Made by a program: the position numbers and the translations under genes. Below the pieces are notes generated by a model that saw only the letters and a program-made list of their open reading frames with translations, did not search any database and had not been told where the DNA came from. Source: Oxytricha trifallax (taxonomy: Eukaryota > Ciliophora > Spirotrichea > Sporadotrichida > Oxytrichidae). Taken from it: a stretch of 64,000 nucleotides of DNA. Location: the NCBI GenBank assembly GCA_000711775.1, contig ARYC01000582.1:1-64000 (forward strand). The letters are read 5' to 3'. Below, one piece after another: positions 34,060 through 46,461 of the stretch (position 1 is the stretch's first letter; the number at the start of each line of letters is the position of its first letter).

Positions 34060-36420
34060 ATTATAATTTTTAATATAGTATATAATTATGATTACTAACA
34101 CTTCTAATTACTGTCAGTTAAGATTAATTAGAAATTTTATGTTTATATGTATTTATCAAATTACCAATTTTTATCTATTTTATCAATAATTACAAATTCT
34201 ATGTCAGATTGTTAATAGTTATTATATAATGGTATCATTAATATATGTTTAATTTTTATCTTTATTTAAGAATAAAAGAATAAAGTATCCTCAGAGCAGA
34301 TTATTAAAATGCTGCAGAATATTTTTAAAAATTGCCTGACTAACCATCGATTTGATTTTTGAAATTTAAAATTTAAATAACTTTTATTTACTTAATTATT
34401 AATATAAAAAGAGGAAAAAAAATATTTTTATAAATAAATTTTCCATATTTTTTTATTTTATAAAATAATTATTTATTATAAATAATTTGATATATTAAAA
34501 TTATATTAAATAAATTAGATTTAAATATAATTGTTAATTAGTTTTATATAGATAATATAATTACTATTAACAAAACTTATAATATAATAATATAAGTAGT
34601 CTTTAGAGTTATAACAAGCACCGAGATTTCTCCTTTTTATTTTTCAAATTTAACTGTTATTATAATTTGATTTAATATTGAATTATTTATATTTTAATAT
34701 AATTCCTTTTAAATAATAGAAGTGACTAAACTTTTATTTATAAATTAATATGATTTATTTAAAACTACCAAATTAATTTAATTCACATTTATTAAAAAAA
34801 TAAATTAATTTAGTCTCTGAATGAATAAATACTTCGACCTTGAATTTATTATAATAATTAAAATTAATTTACAAAATAATTACTTTAAAACTATAAAATT
34901 AAAAATAATTTTTGACAGATTTAATTAATATTTAAAACTTAATTCAAATTTTAGTAAGTAAATTTATCAGAAAATTGATATTAGGGGGAAATATTGCTGA
35001 AGACTATTCCTTTTAGACTTCCACTTCTGAATCATCAGGTGTGGTCACCACCAAACTCGACAGAATCTAAATTCGTTTCATTTATTTCATGTAGCCACTT
35101 CGGATTTCCATTCTGGGTCATGAGCTGCCAATTAACAACATACCAGATCAGGACGAGTGTCCCTTTTTTTAACAGGTACAGATACTACAGAACCCTGGGT
35201 TTCGAACCTCTCCCTATTAGAATTGGTCACTAACCGTTCGAACAGTATATCTCAGACCAATTAAAATAAAAATAAATGTATTTAAATAATTTATTTTTAA
35301 ATTATCTATATTAGTAACTAATTCTTTAACTTAAATATAAACTTATTATCAGAATATAAACATCGAGCAAATAAAGTTATGATTTGATTTATTATAATAA
35401 ATTTCTCCCATACCTTACTGATTATACCTTTAAATCCCTAAAGGAAATAAAATAATTTTTAGAGATTTTTACAGGGAAAAAAAAAGATTTTCTTAAAACT
35501 AGATAATAATCCATGGTTCACATAGTTTTCTATTTTCTCGAATCTCTTTCCATTTTTCCAAATAGATATCTCACTAATACCTTGAAACTTACATTTTTAG
35601 TTGGCATTGAACTAATGATTATTCTTTATTATATTTTATTACAAACTACCATTAATGGAACAAGCTAAGCCTTGAAATTCATTTAAATTAAAGTATCCTA
35701 CAGTAAATTCATAATCTTATTGTGAATTTAAAGATGCACCACAATTACTAGATAGTAGGTATTCAACAGTTATCAGTACATGGAATTCTATGTTTTGTAG
35801 TATTTCCATTAAATATTCAATAATTAGAACAGCATTATTAGAATTGTAAGAATGAACCACCCAGATAAACTGTTATACTAAAGTGCCCTACTAGATTAGG
35901 TGTCTAGTATTATCTTCAATACTCGGAAGCATTCGATATATTGAATTGTTCTTTAGTGCTTTTCAATAAGTCGTAACTCAATTGTCAGTTAAAGGAAACT
36001 TTGAAGCAACTTCTTTCAATTCAGTGCTAAAGGAGTAAACTAATTAATTTCTTGTACTTGTTATTGAATTATCAATTTTTAGCTACAAAAGAACTGGCTC
36101 AGATAAGTGTTTTATTTTGATGAATAATGTATTGTGAAAAATCAGTATACCAAAAAGAATAAAATGATATAAATCGTAATGTCTTTAAATATGACACAGA
36201 AATCCATGACAAAAATATTATAAATAAGAAAATCTTTAATGAAAGTTTAATGGTTCTAAACAGAAATCATCTTTTTACCTTCTATGCAATTCATTCGAAG
36301 ATTAGAATATAGCAGCTTTTTATCAAAAATTAAAGTAAATAGTACTTCAGAATATTGTCAGATAACTTATAGTAAATAAAACTAGAAATGTGCAAACCTC
36401 CCAATTCAATTGCAATTAGA
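34060..36420. other. AT-rich stretch with a SINE-like segment
   Basis: Contains the repeat at 34980-35270. The part at 35640-36400 has slightly higher GC, but no convincing frame was found there. Confidence 0.5.
34980..35270. repeat. SINE-like dispersed repeat, copy 1
   Basis: GC-richer block starting ttagggggaaatattgctga and ending gggtttcgaacctctcccta then ttagaattggtcactaacc. The minus strand carries gaggttcgaaaccc, close to a tRNA T-arm/B-box. A second copy with the same two ends lies at 38772-39030. No coding function assigned. Confidence 0.5.
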
Positions 36421-36424
36421 TGGA

Positions 36425-36796
36425 TCAGTAAAATTAAACTCTCATTTATCTTTGCTTTAGAGTACTTGTCTGAGTGACATGCTCCGCTGTCGCGAGACAC
36501 CGCCTAATAAAGCAAGTTGTGCTTCTGTTGTATTTATATTTCACTTCCCTCTTACTTAGTTTACAATAGTGAAATTTATCAAATATCAAGATAAAAAGAC
36601 CAAGTTATTTTGCGGGATCTTATCGGATATTTATAAAGCTCAAAAAACATCTGTGTAAGTAGAGAAAAGCATCATATTCGTCATGGGAGTGTAATAAATA
36701 CTTGGGCTGCTATAATGTATACTCAATGTCCCTTAATGTATTGAAGTAATGATTGTTGCTTATTATATCAATATTTACTTTCTCTTAAATTTTCAT
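36425..36796 (-). CDS. Orphan coding block, 123 codons, product unknown
   Basis: ATG 36794-36796 to TGA 36425-36427, 124 codons including stop, with TAA/TAG as Gln. Reads MKIQEKVNIDIISNNHYFNT, LLHSHDEYDAFLYLHRCFLS and FIRRCLATAEHVTQTSTLKQ. GC is higher than the flanks. A second frame over 36380-36560 is also open, so the 3' end is uncertain. It may be a whole small gene or one MDS. No family recognised. Confidence 0.4.
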
Positions 36797-36799
36797 GTG

Positions 36800-37495
36800 T
36801 AACTTACTGTAAAGTATTTATTGGTCATGATCAGACATTCAATTATATGGGTTTTGTGTAGTTAGCTCCAAAAGTATACACTATTTGGCTTTAATCAAAC
36901 ACTAGTACATAAATATGTGTTAAGGAATAACTTTAAACTATTATTTAAGTATTATCATATAAATTTTAAATCATCTTGCATAACTGCTGTTACCTAATTA
37001 ATTAGAAAAAAAACCAAGCTAGAATGAGAAAAGGAGGAAAAGGAAAAGACTTCTAAAAATCTTCAAAATACTTGATTTAGAGCAAAAGAATGATGGAGAT
37101 CAAGGAAAATATTATATTATTATTATTATTACATAGATCAAAATTTAAGTTTATATATTTCCTTTGTAAAAATTATAAATTATAATATAAAAATTTAAAT
37201 ATATTTACTTTTATAAGGCTTCATTTAAATAATTAAAATTATTATAATTTTATATAAATATAGTATTTATTAGTTTATCAATTAATGTTAAATTCGATTA
37301 TCTAATATTTTTTATTTAATATAATATTAATACTAACAAAAAATTAATTTAAAATATTGACGTTCTCACCTCTTTAATAAATGTATTATTTTTTTTATTA
37401 TGCAGTAATAATCAAGATTTTTTTGAAACAAAGTGAATTTAAATTATAAATTAAATAGTTGTAATTACAAATAGTATTAGTACTTTAGAAAATGT
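36800..37495. other. AT-rich stretch, nothing recognised
   Basis: No gene or structured repeat noticed apart from a short ATT run near 37115. Confidence 0.5.
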
Positions 37496-37499
37496 ATAT

Positions 37500-37720
37500 C
37501 CAAAAAAACAGTTTCATGTTCATCATATCCGTCCATTTCATTCTCTAGGTCACTGACAATCATCAAATTTCTATTTTTCTCTGTCACTCTGCGAAGTCTG
37601 CTTCTTCACCACTGCCACTGTACTCAACTGGGACCCCTGTAAAAATAAAAAGTTAGATATGTTTTTAGTAACTTACTTATTTATTGAATGAACAGAGGCT
37701 CCATCAGCTGCAGCATTTCC
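37500..37720 (-). CDS. Orphan coding block, acidic, product unknown
   Basis: Minus-strand block containing RRVTEKNRNLMIVSDLENEM and DGYDEHETVF in one frame and GVPVEYSGSGEEADFAE in another. The frame change near 37600 probably marks a small intron or an indel. Flanks are AT-rich. No family recognised. Confidence 0.35.
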
Positions 37721-40280
37721 ATTTTTGATTATTTATTATTAATTTATTTATTTAATTCACTTTTATAGAAAAATATCAGGAATATAAAATATTATTTTAA
37801 TACATTTTCAATTTAAATTGAGGATCATATAATAAATAAATTAGCATCATCGGTAAATAATATTAATTGTATTTTATTTATATTTATTTTTGACTTTATT
37901 AAATACATAATTGTGTTAAATACTATTAATAATAATTATGATAAATTAAAAAATTATTCAGACTTTGCTTGAAATATAAAAAAAACTCTGTTAAACTATG
38001 ATCAAGGATTATGTTTTATTTAGTCTTTTACCTAAAAATTAATCAGAAGCATCTTAAAAGCTTAAAAACAAAAAATTAATTCTCTCTTGACTTATTTCTA
38101 GTAAGTTAAACAAAATTTAAAATAAGTTAAGCCATCACATAAGTTTTAAGACTTTAATTTTATCTCAAGATCAATGTCCTAATTAATTATCTGAAAACTT
38201 TGGAAAGCAGCATTTTCTATTGGTAGTTTTATATTTTTTTAATTAATGATTCTATAAAAAATTACTTTTCGTTAATTGAAATAGGCCAAACTAATTGTAA
38301 ATTTGAATATGCCTTCTTTCATTTATCATGTAAAAGATATAAAATCTAATCCTTTATAAATCTTTATATATCTTCCTAATTAATATTTTTCTGTTTTTTA
38401 TGCATCAAGTCATAAATTATGAGCACTCTATACTTTAATCTATTATTAAAATGAAAAAATAAGTAAATTATGATCTAGATCTCTTTAAAATTATAGGAAT
38501 ATATAAATATATAGAAATTTAATATTTCATATAATAATTGCTTCCCATAGCTCTTTGTGGGGTTTTTTTTATATTTAATATATATTCTATCATTATTTCT
38601 GATTATATTTTAGCATTTTAAGTTATAATAATTGAATAATTATTTTAATTAACTTTTTTAATATAATTACATTATAATTTAAATAGAAAAAAAACTATTA
38701 ATTTAAAGTAAAAATTAAGCATAAATAAATAAATTATAATTTGTTAATTAGTTGAGTTGTTATAGGTTATAATTAGGGTGAAATATTCGTGAAGGTAAAC
38801 CTCTCCCGACCTCAAATTAGAGTGTGCACGTATTCGTGTACATTCTGAAATTTAGCAATTAAAGATTTGCAAATCAAACCATATTTTTATTTGCTACTTT
38901 TTAATGTCATACTAGCTTTTGATTAAGTACAAACATAATAAAACCCTCGATTTTCCGTACTTTAATCATGTAAAAATATCAGCAAACCCATAGTTTCGTA
39001 CCCCCTATCCTTCAGAATTGGTCAATAAATAAAAATTTCAGTCACTAAATTATTAATTAAATACAAAATATTGTTAATTATAAAACGTAAAATAAATTAA
39101 AACTTAAATGAAATTTAACAAAATTGTTTAACTTATTTAAAATAAGTATTTAATTGTGCGAAGTAAAGATGAAATTATTATTTCTCAATTACTAGCTATC
39201 TTTAATTAATTTTATAACTTTATATCTTGAATATTTCCAAAAATAATTTATTTATAAGAACAATCAGCTGCGAGCATAAATTTGTACAGATTCTATAAAT
39301 AATAATTATGTCAAACTGAATTGTACAAACAGTCAAGAGTTTAGTTATATAACTTTTATTTTTGCATCATAATATTAAAGTTTCTTAATAAAACAATATC
39401 CATAAACTTAAGTATGTATAAATATCATGAATATATTACTACAAACCACTTGAGGATGTAAATGAATGATAATCAAGTTTATAAATGTAAATAATTCAAT
39501 TTTACTTACTTTGATAGCTGATTTTTGTGTTGATCTCTCTGCTTTAATTTGATTTAATGATTGTCAAAATATTTTCATCTTGTATTTAATTTAACTTTAA
39601 TTTTTAAAAATAAATGCATTAAATAACAACTAAAATGCATTTATATATAAATAAAAAATCATTTTGAAATCAATTTTAATGAAGGAAAATAATTCTTTGC
39701 TAAACACCAAAGTAATAACAAAAATATCTTATTAAATCCTACACATAAAGATAAGTATTACAATTATCTTTTTTTAAAAAAAAAATACTGTATTTATAAC
39801 AAAATTAATCTATTGATCTTTACTGTAATTAGTAGGGTGAACCAAATTGAAAATATACAAAATTTTATAAATAAATAACCATTATTCTTCTGGCTGACAT
39901 TTCCGACTAGAATGATGTTATTTCTCTTATATTTAAAACTGTAAAAACTTAATGGCTAATTTATTTTAATATATTAAAAATTAATGATTCTGGCAGAATT
40001 TCCTTGAAAGACATAAATTCTATTATTTAGAATATAATTAATAATTAATTTAAGAAATGATTTATACATTTACTAATTTTTAAATTAATGAATTTTTAAT
40101 TAAAAAATTAAAAATATGGAGGAGGGAAGTTTCCTGTAAAGGTTTTTGATAAAAAAAATTTTAAAGGGAAGTTTCTTGCACTAAAATTATTTTTAAATAT
40201 ATTAATCTTTTTATCAACTATCAACCAATTTCCGGACTATTTTAATTGTTATCATTTACTAATTTTATAAATCAATTTTT
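37721..40280. other. AT-rich stretch with second SINE-like copy
   Basis: Only the repeat at 38772-39030 and a G-rich motif pair at about 40118-40185 stand out. Confidence 0.5.
38772..39030. repeat. SINE-like dispersed repeat, copy 2
   Basis: Begins ttagggtgaaatattcgtga and ends agtttcgtaccccctatcct then tcagaattggtcaataaa, matching the ends of the 34980-35270 repeat in order and spacing. The interior is more diverged and AT-richer. Confidence 0.5.
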
Positions 40281-40284
40281 CAAT

Positions 40285-40510
40285 ATATCTATTAACATGG
40301 ATAATAAGCACCGATTATCTCGTTTCTTAAAAATACCAGTTTATCTATGAACAATTAGGCATGTTAGGCTGGAACTGATCCATTACATATATTTCTTAAG
40401 CATTTGAGATGATTCCAAGTCTTCTTATTTTATTAGTTGTTATCTAAACTGCTGTTAACTACTTTTCTAATCATTCCTCACTATCCTCTTAATATTAAAT
40501 GGGTCATAAA
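40285..40510 (-). CDS. Orphan coding block, Gln-rich, product unknown
   Basis: Minus-strand frame with TAA/TAG as Gln reads NDQKSSQQQFRQQLIKQEDL then ESSQMLKKYMQWISSSLTCL. GC is above the flanks. Probably one MDS. No family recognised. Confidence 0.35.
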
Positions 40511-41349
40511 AATATACAATTTTTGAATTTATGTAAAAATTAATAAATTATACTTAAAAAAAGTGCATAAAACTTCTTGGCTAAACTAATTGAGATTTTT
40601 TAACAATTTACTTCACATATGATGTATAAATCTTTTAAACCCAAATTATTTACCTTCTTGATTTGTTAACTCTTCTCTTATTAATCAATGCTATTAATTA
40701 TTCTTATTAATTTTTAAAGCTCTAATTTATACAATTTTCAAAAAAATTAATACTTTCATATAAAATTAAAACTATGTGATAATTTTCTTTGAAATTATTA
40801 GGACTATTAATAGACAATTAATATAAGTCTATTGAAAATAGTAAATAAATAATAAAATAAATTTCTTAATTTATTAGAATAATTTCTTAAAACAAGATTT
40901 AAGCAGAGAGATCTGCTAATAAAACGTACTAGAAGATACAGAATATTTTCAGCTTTTGATCTTATAATTATTAATAAACTATTAATGTAAGCTTCTCAAT
41001 AATTTTCATCATTACTCTAAAAAACTAAGAGTTTTTTTTAAGTTCAATTAAATTTTCTAACGCAGTTTAATTAAGAAAGTGATTATTTAACTAAAAAAGC
41101 AATAAAATCGAGGCAGATTTGTTTTCATTAAAATGTAGTTCCATCATTAAATATCAATATTATTTATTTAATCTGGCGTAATAAACAAAACTTAAAATAC
41201 AAATAGCTGGGTTCAAACCCCATAATTTCCATGTTTTTTTATAACTAGCTATTATTAAGAATTATAGCTATTCATTTAAAAGTTATTATAATAATTAGAA
41301 ATCATTAAATTCAATTAAAAATTTTGATCATAAGGTTTTATTTAAATAC
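40511..41349. other. AT-rich stretch, nothing recognised
   Basis: No gene. A T-arm-like gctgggttcaaaccccat at about 41207-41225 is isolated and lacks the rest of a tRNA. Confidence 0.5.
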
Positions 41350-41477
41350 ATTCAAAACCTCAAAACCCATTAATGAGTTATAAATGCTTGATTTTTAGGG
41401 TATAGTTTGGGCTAGTAGAGAAAATGCAGGTTTTATGTGAATTTAATGAATATTTAATGAATTTTAGTTTACTTAAC

Positions 41478-42917
41478 TCAAACAAATTTTATCTGCTTGT
41501 CTTTATTATATCCTTTGAACCTCGCTCTATCTAGTGGATAAAATATGTCATCTAATTTTTACCGAGGAAAGTTAGGAGCTTTCACGAATATCATCTCTAC
41601 TATGCTTTTATTTCTTAGCAGACATTTTCTTACTTTATATGTTTCTGGGCCAAACTTATTGATTATTTTTCATGCTTTGTACCAAAGTAAGACATAAATT
41701 CCATGTCACTTTCTAATATTATTGCTCCTTCTGCCCAATCATCCAATTAAACAGAACCATTAGTTCACTTGTCTCTTATTCAGAAGTACCCTGGAGTACT
41801 AAGTACCTGTGCTAAAGTAACAATCTCCTATCTTAAAGCTCTATTGAAATCGATAACCACTATATCTATATGGCAGAGATTTGGATTAACGTTCCAGGTT
41901 TCAAAACTTCACGAACATATCCAAGTTCATGCAACTCCTTAATACCATGTATCATATCTGAGAGTATATTATTTAAATCATCAGGGTATCTATTGTGATA
42001 AAGGTAGTCTTTCAGAGTCATCTTAAATTTCTTTAGCCTTAAGCAATGAAACAATAGCTTAAAATAACACCATCGAGCTTTTGAAAATTATTGCAGTATT
42101 TTCTTTAAGCCTCTCTAAGTACTATGTATTCATTAGCAAACTCGTTTTAATGCTGTTGTTTCTTAAGAAGATAGCTGAATGGATACAACTTGTATGCATA
42201 CTCATCAACCACTATGAGCTTTGCTTTTGCAGGCACGTTTATATTCAAGTAGATTTAATACAAGTGCCGAGATAAACTGCATTTAATGCAGGTACATTCA
42301 TAGCATTTTAGAGCTATGCAAAAATTTAATTAACTGCTGGCTGGCTCATCATTTCATATCACTTCTGTCTCTTGAGTCTCTCCTGCTGCTCTTTTTGTGA
42401 CACAAGAGTATAAGATTTCTTTTTGCTGGAACTATTTTTTAAGTTACTTATCCTGCATTAATAATCACTCAAATGAAGCTTCTGCTTATACTTCTTTACT
42501 TATGCAGAATGTGTATAAGACTTAATGCATGTTGTGCATTAGTACCTTCCATCAACTTTATCATGCTTGAAATAGATCTTGGCTTTGCCAGAGAGTACCT
42601 CTTTAAGGTATCTCTTCAAGCTTTGTTCGGTTAAGAAAAGATTCTAGGAGTCTTTACATTAATATGTTTTTATCTTTTCGATTTTTTTTCTGTTTTTTTA
42701 AGATCCTTAACATATTCAATATCTGTTTAAAGTTCTATCTCTACTCTACCCTTATTATTTTAAACTTCAATTTTGAAGATCTCGGCTTTAAACTCAAGGG
42801 CTCTTGGCTCAACTTCCCTCTCAACATAAAAAATTTTAGGCTTTTGGTGGAACCGAAGTTTAGCTATGATTATCCTGCACCAAGAAAAACTGATTTCCAA
42901 TATAAGTAAGCCGCTAT
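41478..42917 (-). pseudogene. TBE-C zinc-finger/kinase gene, disrupted
   Basis: Collinear with the intact gene of TBE-D (50248-51696). The start codon has become ATA (plus-strand tat at 42915-42917), and TGA codons and indels interrupt the frame. The HRDLKPEN motif region near 41905 is changed to VREVLKPG. Ancestral stop at 41478-41480. Confidence 0.8.
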
Positions 42918-43094
42918 GAATAAATTTAAATTTAAATTTCTATTATTTAGCTCTAATAACCACTTTCGTTAAAGTAACTCTGTATTGGAATTCACTGTAT
43001 TAATAATGGTTGATTATTAGCTGTTAGAGATCATATTTATGCTTAGTTTATAAATATAATTTTTCTAATTTCATGCTTAACATTTTTTATTTTT

Positions 43095-43295
43095 GTACCA
43101 ACTAAGAAAAAAATTGAGGTTGGTAATGATACCAATTAGGTTATGAACCATTTTGGAACTTTTCCGTTAAAACCTTATTAGCTTAAAACTAGGTACTAAT
43201 TAAGTTTTGGCACTATTAAATTGGTACCAATTAAAATTTAACGGATTTAGTACCATTAAAAATTGAGTTTAAACAAATGTAGTACTAATTTAATT
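43095..43295. repeat. GGTAC(T/C)AATTA motif array in TBE-C
   Basis: Same position and unit as the arrays in TBE-B and D, with some units lost (for example ttggcactatt in place of ttggtactatt). Confidence 0.6.
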
Positions 43296-43494
43296 GAACT
43301 AAATTGATAAAAATGGAGCTTTATCTCTAAAAATTTCTTACAGCTTCTGCCAGCTTTCTCCACTTATCTTTACTATGTTGACCTTCTATAAGATGCTCAT
43401 ATTTAATACTAAGATTTTAAAGCAGAGGGATCCAGAAGTCTATTAGTTATAATTTGAAATTCAATAAAAAGAGAAGGAACAAGGAAGGAATCTA

Positions 43495-45275
43495 TAAGTA
43501 ATGCAATGAAGGGGGTTGAAGCTTAAGAAACGATCTCAAGATTTAGAAGCAAGGAAGATCTCTATTGATACCTCACTCAACATGGTAAGCGTGTAATATA
43601 AACTTAATCATATATTATAGGGGGATTATTCCTTCCAACGATGGAAGATACCAAAATTTCTATACTCTGTGATGAGAAGAAAGCCTTCAAAAACAATGAA
43701 ATTAAGTTGATTGAAATATGGTAGAATTTTTGAAGTATAAGTCGATCTGAAAGTGTTATATAAAAAAACGAGAATTATAATAAGCCTTTAAGATAATCTG
43801 TTATTAATTTAAAAGAGTAATCTATTATTAATTTAAAAAAGTTTAAATTAGGTTTTAGTGAATCCACTCTAGGAATATTTATTTCTCTCTCATCTCTTTC
43901 AACTTCTTGATAAAGTGTTAGATTCTGAATTTTCCCAATAGCTTTTGCCTTAATCTGTATGGAATGAATCAGCTCAGTTTTATAGAAAATCGGTGGATTA
44001 GATCTGAATATCAGTGTGACTTCGCGATAACGTCATCTAACAATGAGTTCCAGCTAGTAACAGTATACTGTTGAACAGCAGCAAAAACTGTAAATATTAG
44101 TATCGTAAATCGATATTTTTTATTTTACATTTAATTTGTTGCTATACCCTCACATTGATTTCACAATATTCTCAAACTTATTTCATTTTTTGCTAAAATG
44201 TTTTTGCTTTTGCATAAACTTATTAATCTTAAGAGAATTTTTTTCTCGGAAATGTTTTTATTTTAGCAAAAAATGAAATAAGTTTGAGAATATTGTGAAA
44301 TCAATGTGAGGGTATAGCAACAAATTAAATGTAAAATAAAAAATATCGATTTACGATACTAATATTTACAGTTTTTGCTGCTGTTCAACAGTATACTGTT
44401 ACTAGCTGGAACTCATTGTTAGATGACGTTATCGCGAAGTCACACTGATATTCAGATCTAATCCACCGATTTTCTATAAAACTGAGCTGATTCATTCCAT
44501 ACAGATTAAGGCAAAAGCTATTGGGAAAATTCAGAATCTAACACTTTATCAAGAAGTTGAAAGAGATGAGAGAGAAATAAATATTCCTAGAGTGGATTCA
44601 CTAAAACCTAATTTAAACTTTTTTAAATTAATAATAGATTACTCTTTTAAATTAATAACAGATTATCTTAAAGGCTTATTATAATTCTCGTTTTTTAATA
44701 TAACACTTTCAGATCGACTTATACTTCAAAAATTCTATCTTACCAAACTACTTAGAGATTTTAGTCACTAAACTCTACGAGTATGCAATGAAAGATGAAG
44801 AGTTGGTAGTTTATCTTCCTACCAAGAAGCAACTCTCTACTAAGCTTTCAGAAAGGATCTTCTTCTTTGGTGTTCTTGGCACTTTAAGAGAGAGTTATCT
44901 CAGAGAGATCATAAGAAACGCCACTCTATTTCTTCTGAAGATTAAATGAAGCAAGGCATAATAATAAGCGAGACACTGATTGTAGAGCTTAAGAAGCATC
45001 CATTCCTCTCTAGAAAGTTTTGATTCATAACTTTATAGGGAAACCTTGAACTGGTATATTTCCTAATGAAAGAGTATGCGAAGGTTCACAGAGAGAGTAA
45101 GTCATAAACTATTCGTGAAGTGAGCAAGAGACTTTATAAAGTTGTTTAAAAGCCAGATGAAATGAACATAGATTCAGGAGCTGGTACCAAGAGAAGAAAT
45201 ATGGGTCCAAGCAAGCCATTAGAGGAAGAAAAATAAGAAAAGCTAAACCCCTTTATGGGCTATTTTAATATGTGA
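43495..45275 (+). pseudogene. TBE-C 22-kDa gene, start lost and split by an insertion
   Basis: The start codon is AAG at 43495-43497 where B and D have ATG. Intron 1 remains (43585-43620). The gene is interrupted at IEI|PNY by a 1022-bp palindrome (43719-44740) and resumes at about 44741 with PNYLEILVTKLYEYAMKD. Intron 2 has lost its GT donor. The end (GMNIDS..., NPFMGYFNM-like) stops at 45273-45275. Confidence 0.85.
43719..44740. mobile_element. 1022-bp near-perfect palindrome inserted in TBE-C (TA target)
   Basis: Two arms of about 485 bp (43719-44205 and 44255-44740) are inverted copies with hardly any difference by eye, around a loop of about 50 bp. Flanked by TA (43717-43718, 44741-44742). 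Restoring one TA gives GAAATACCAAAC, matching GAAATACCTAAC in the unbroken TBE-D gene. No ORF. A TA target fits Tc1/mariner-type transposition; the high arm identity points to recent insertion or ongoing arm conversion. Confidence 0.8.
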
Positions 45276-45281
45276 ACTTAT

Positions 45282-46324
45282 TCATTCATTTAAATATAAA
45301 ACTTATTTATAAACATTCATTCTTCATTCTCTCACACAGACTGTTGTCTTATCTATGCCCACTCTCTTGCAGCTACTCTGAATCAAGTCTACTGTATCTA
45401 TAGGCAAGTCATGTATTAGACGATACAGCAGCAGTTTCTTATAGTGGGTCTCGATTCATCTCCAATAGAATTCGATTCCATTAAACTGTGGGCTATATGG
45501 AACGTTAAAAACAGGTGTTATGTTTAATTCTTCACAAGCTCTCTTTGATTCTTTTTTAGTCTTATGAAAAGAGAAGCTGTCAACAAACAAGATGATATCT
45601 TAATAGTTGTATTTATCCTTTAGCCTATGTAAGAACTGAACTCTATATACTGCTCTCACTTAAGAGACCGAGGATGAATGCCATAACTTTTTAACACAGA
45701 ATCTTAACAAATACTAGCTAAAATTGCATGGGTTTCAACCTTCACTTTTTAGTCATAAACCTCTATGTTATCATACTTATTGTACCATGACTTATTAATA
45801 AAGGTGTTGAACGTAAACACAGTTTCATCAGCATGTATGAACTTGATGTTATTATAAATAGCTCTCTGCATTTAATCATATATATATATAATTTAAATTA
45901 TTACTATAAATTGGGACTGTAAAATCAATCACTCTCTTCACACTGTTGACAGTCTTAAAAGTAATACGATTTCTTTTATAAATATTGGCTATAGTCTAAG
46001 GAGAGATAGGCATGTGAGGAAGCCTGCGATAAAACATTACAGCTCGCGAGTCAAGAGTAAAATGTGCCCAATACTTTAAAGTTTTAAAGTCACAGAGGTA
46101 GTCAATATGGGTCTGAGTGAACTTTTATTTTCTTGCTGGATGTTTTAAAGAACCAGAATTAAAATGCTAAACAGCTAACATGCAGTGATACCTAACAGTT
46201 GAGGCACTCTTGTGTAAAAGCTTTGCTAGAGCTCCATAATTTAGCACTATTTTAACTTGTTCTATATTTATACTAGTACCATGCCTAAGATTAACAGTAA
46301 ATCTAAATATTTTTCATCATAAAT
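45282..46324 (-). pseudogene. TBE-C transposase, disrupted
   Basis: Conserved start block IYDEKYLDLLL at about 46324; helix-turn-helix region; catalytic D1 in IHADETVF (about 45830). TGA replaces an Arg codon in RSLK-TGA-EQY (near 45660), and a 5-bp insertion follows (GAGTTCAGTTCTTAC). Catalytic NGIEFYW is still encoded near 45470. At the codon where B and D have TGA after the helix-turn-helix, C has TTA (Leu). Ancestral stop 45282-45284. Confidence 0.85.
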
Positions 46325-46461
46325 AGACCCTAAATTTCGCTTATTTCTATTTCTTAATTTGCAATTAGAATAATTTCTTTCCTAACCCCAATAAGACCCG
46401 AACAATACCCTACAAATCAAAGCACTTATAAACCCCATTAAAGGGTTTTGGGGTCTTGATT

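Larger units (their letters stand above)
41353..46458 (-). mobile_element. TBE-type transposon, copy C (with nested palindromic insertion)
   Basis: Left end CAAAACCTCAAAACCCATTA at 41353; right end ...AAAGGGTTTTGGGGTCTTG at 46458; ATT duplications at 41350-41352 and 46459-46461. Length 5106 bp, including a 1022-bp element inserted in the 22-kDa gene; without it about 4.08 kb. Gene order as in B and D. All three genes are damaged, and the telomere-like end has decayed (CCTC, CCCA), so this is probably the oldest of the B/C/D group. Confidence 0.92.

Noticed and set aside
34994..35233. 79-codon ORF
   Set aside because: Lies within the SINE-like repeat; no independent support.
41190..41230. Possible tRNA T-arm (gctgggttcaaaccccat)
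   Set aside because: No matching anticodon or acceptor arms upstream; isolated motif.
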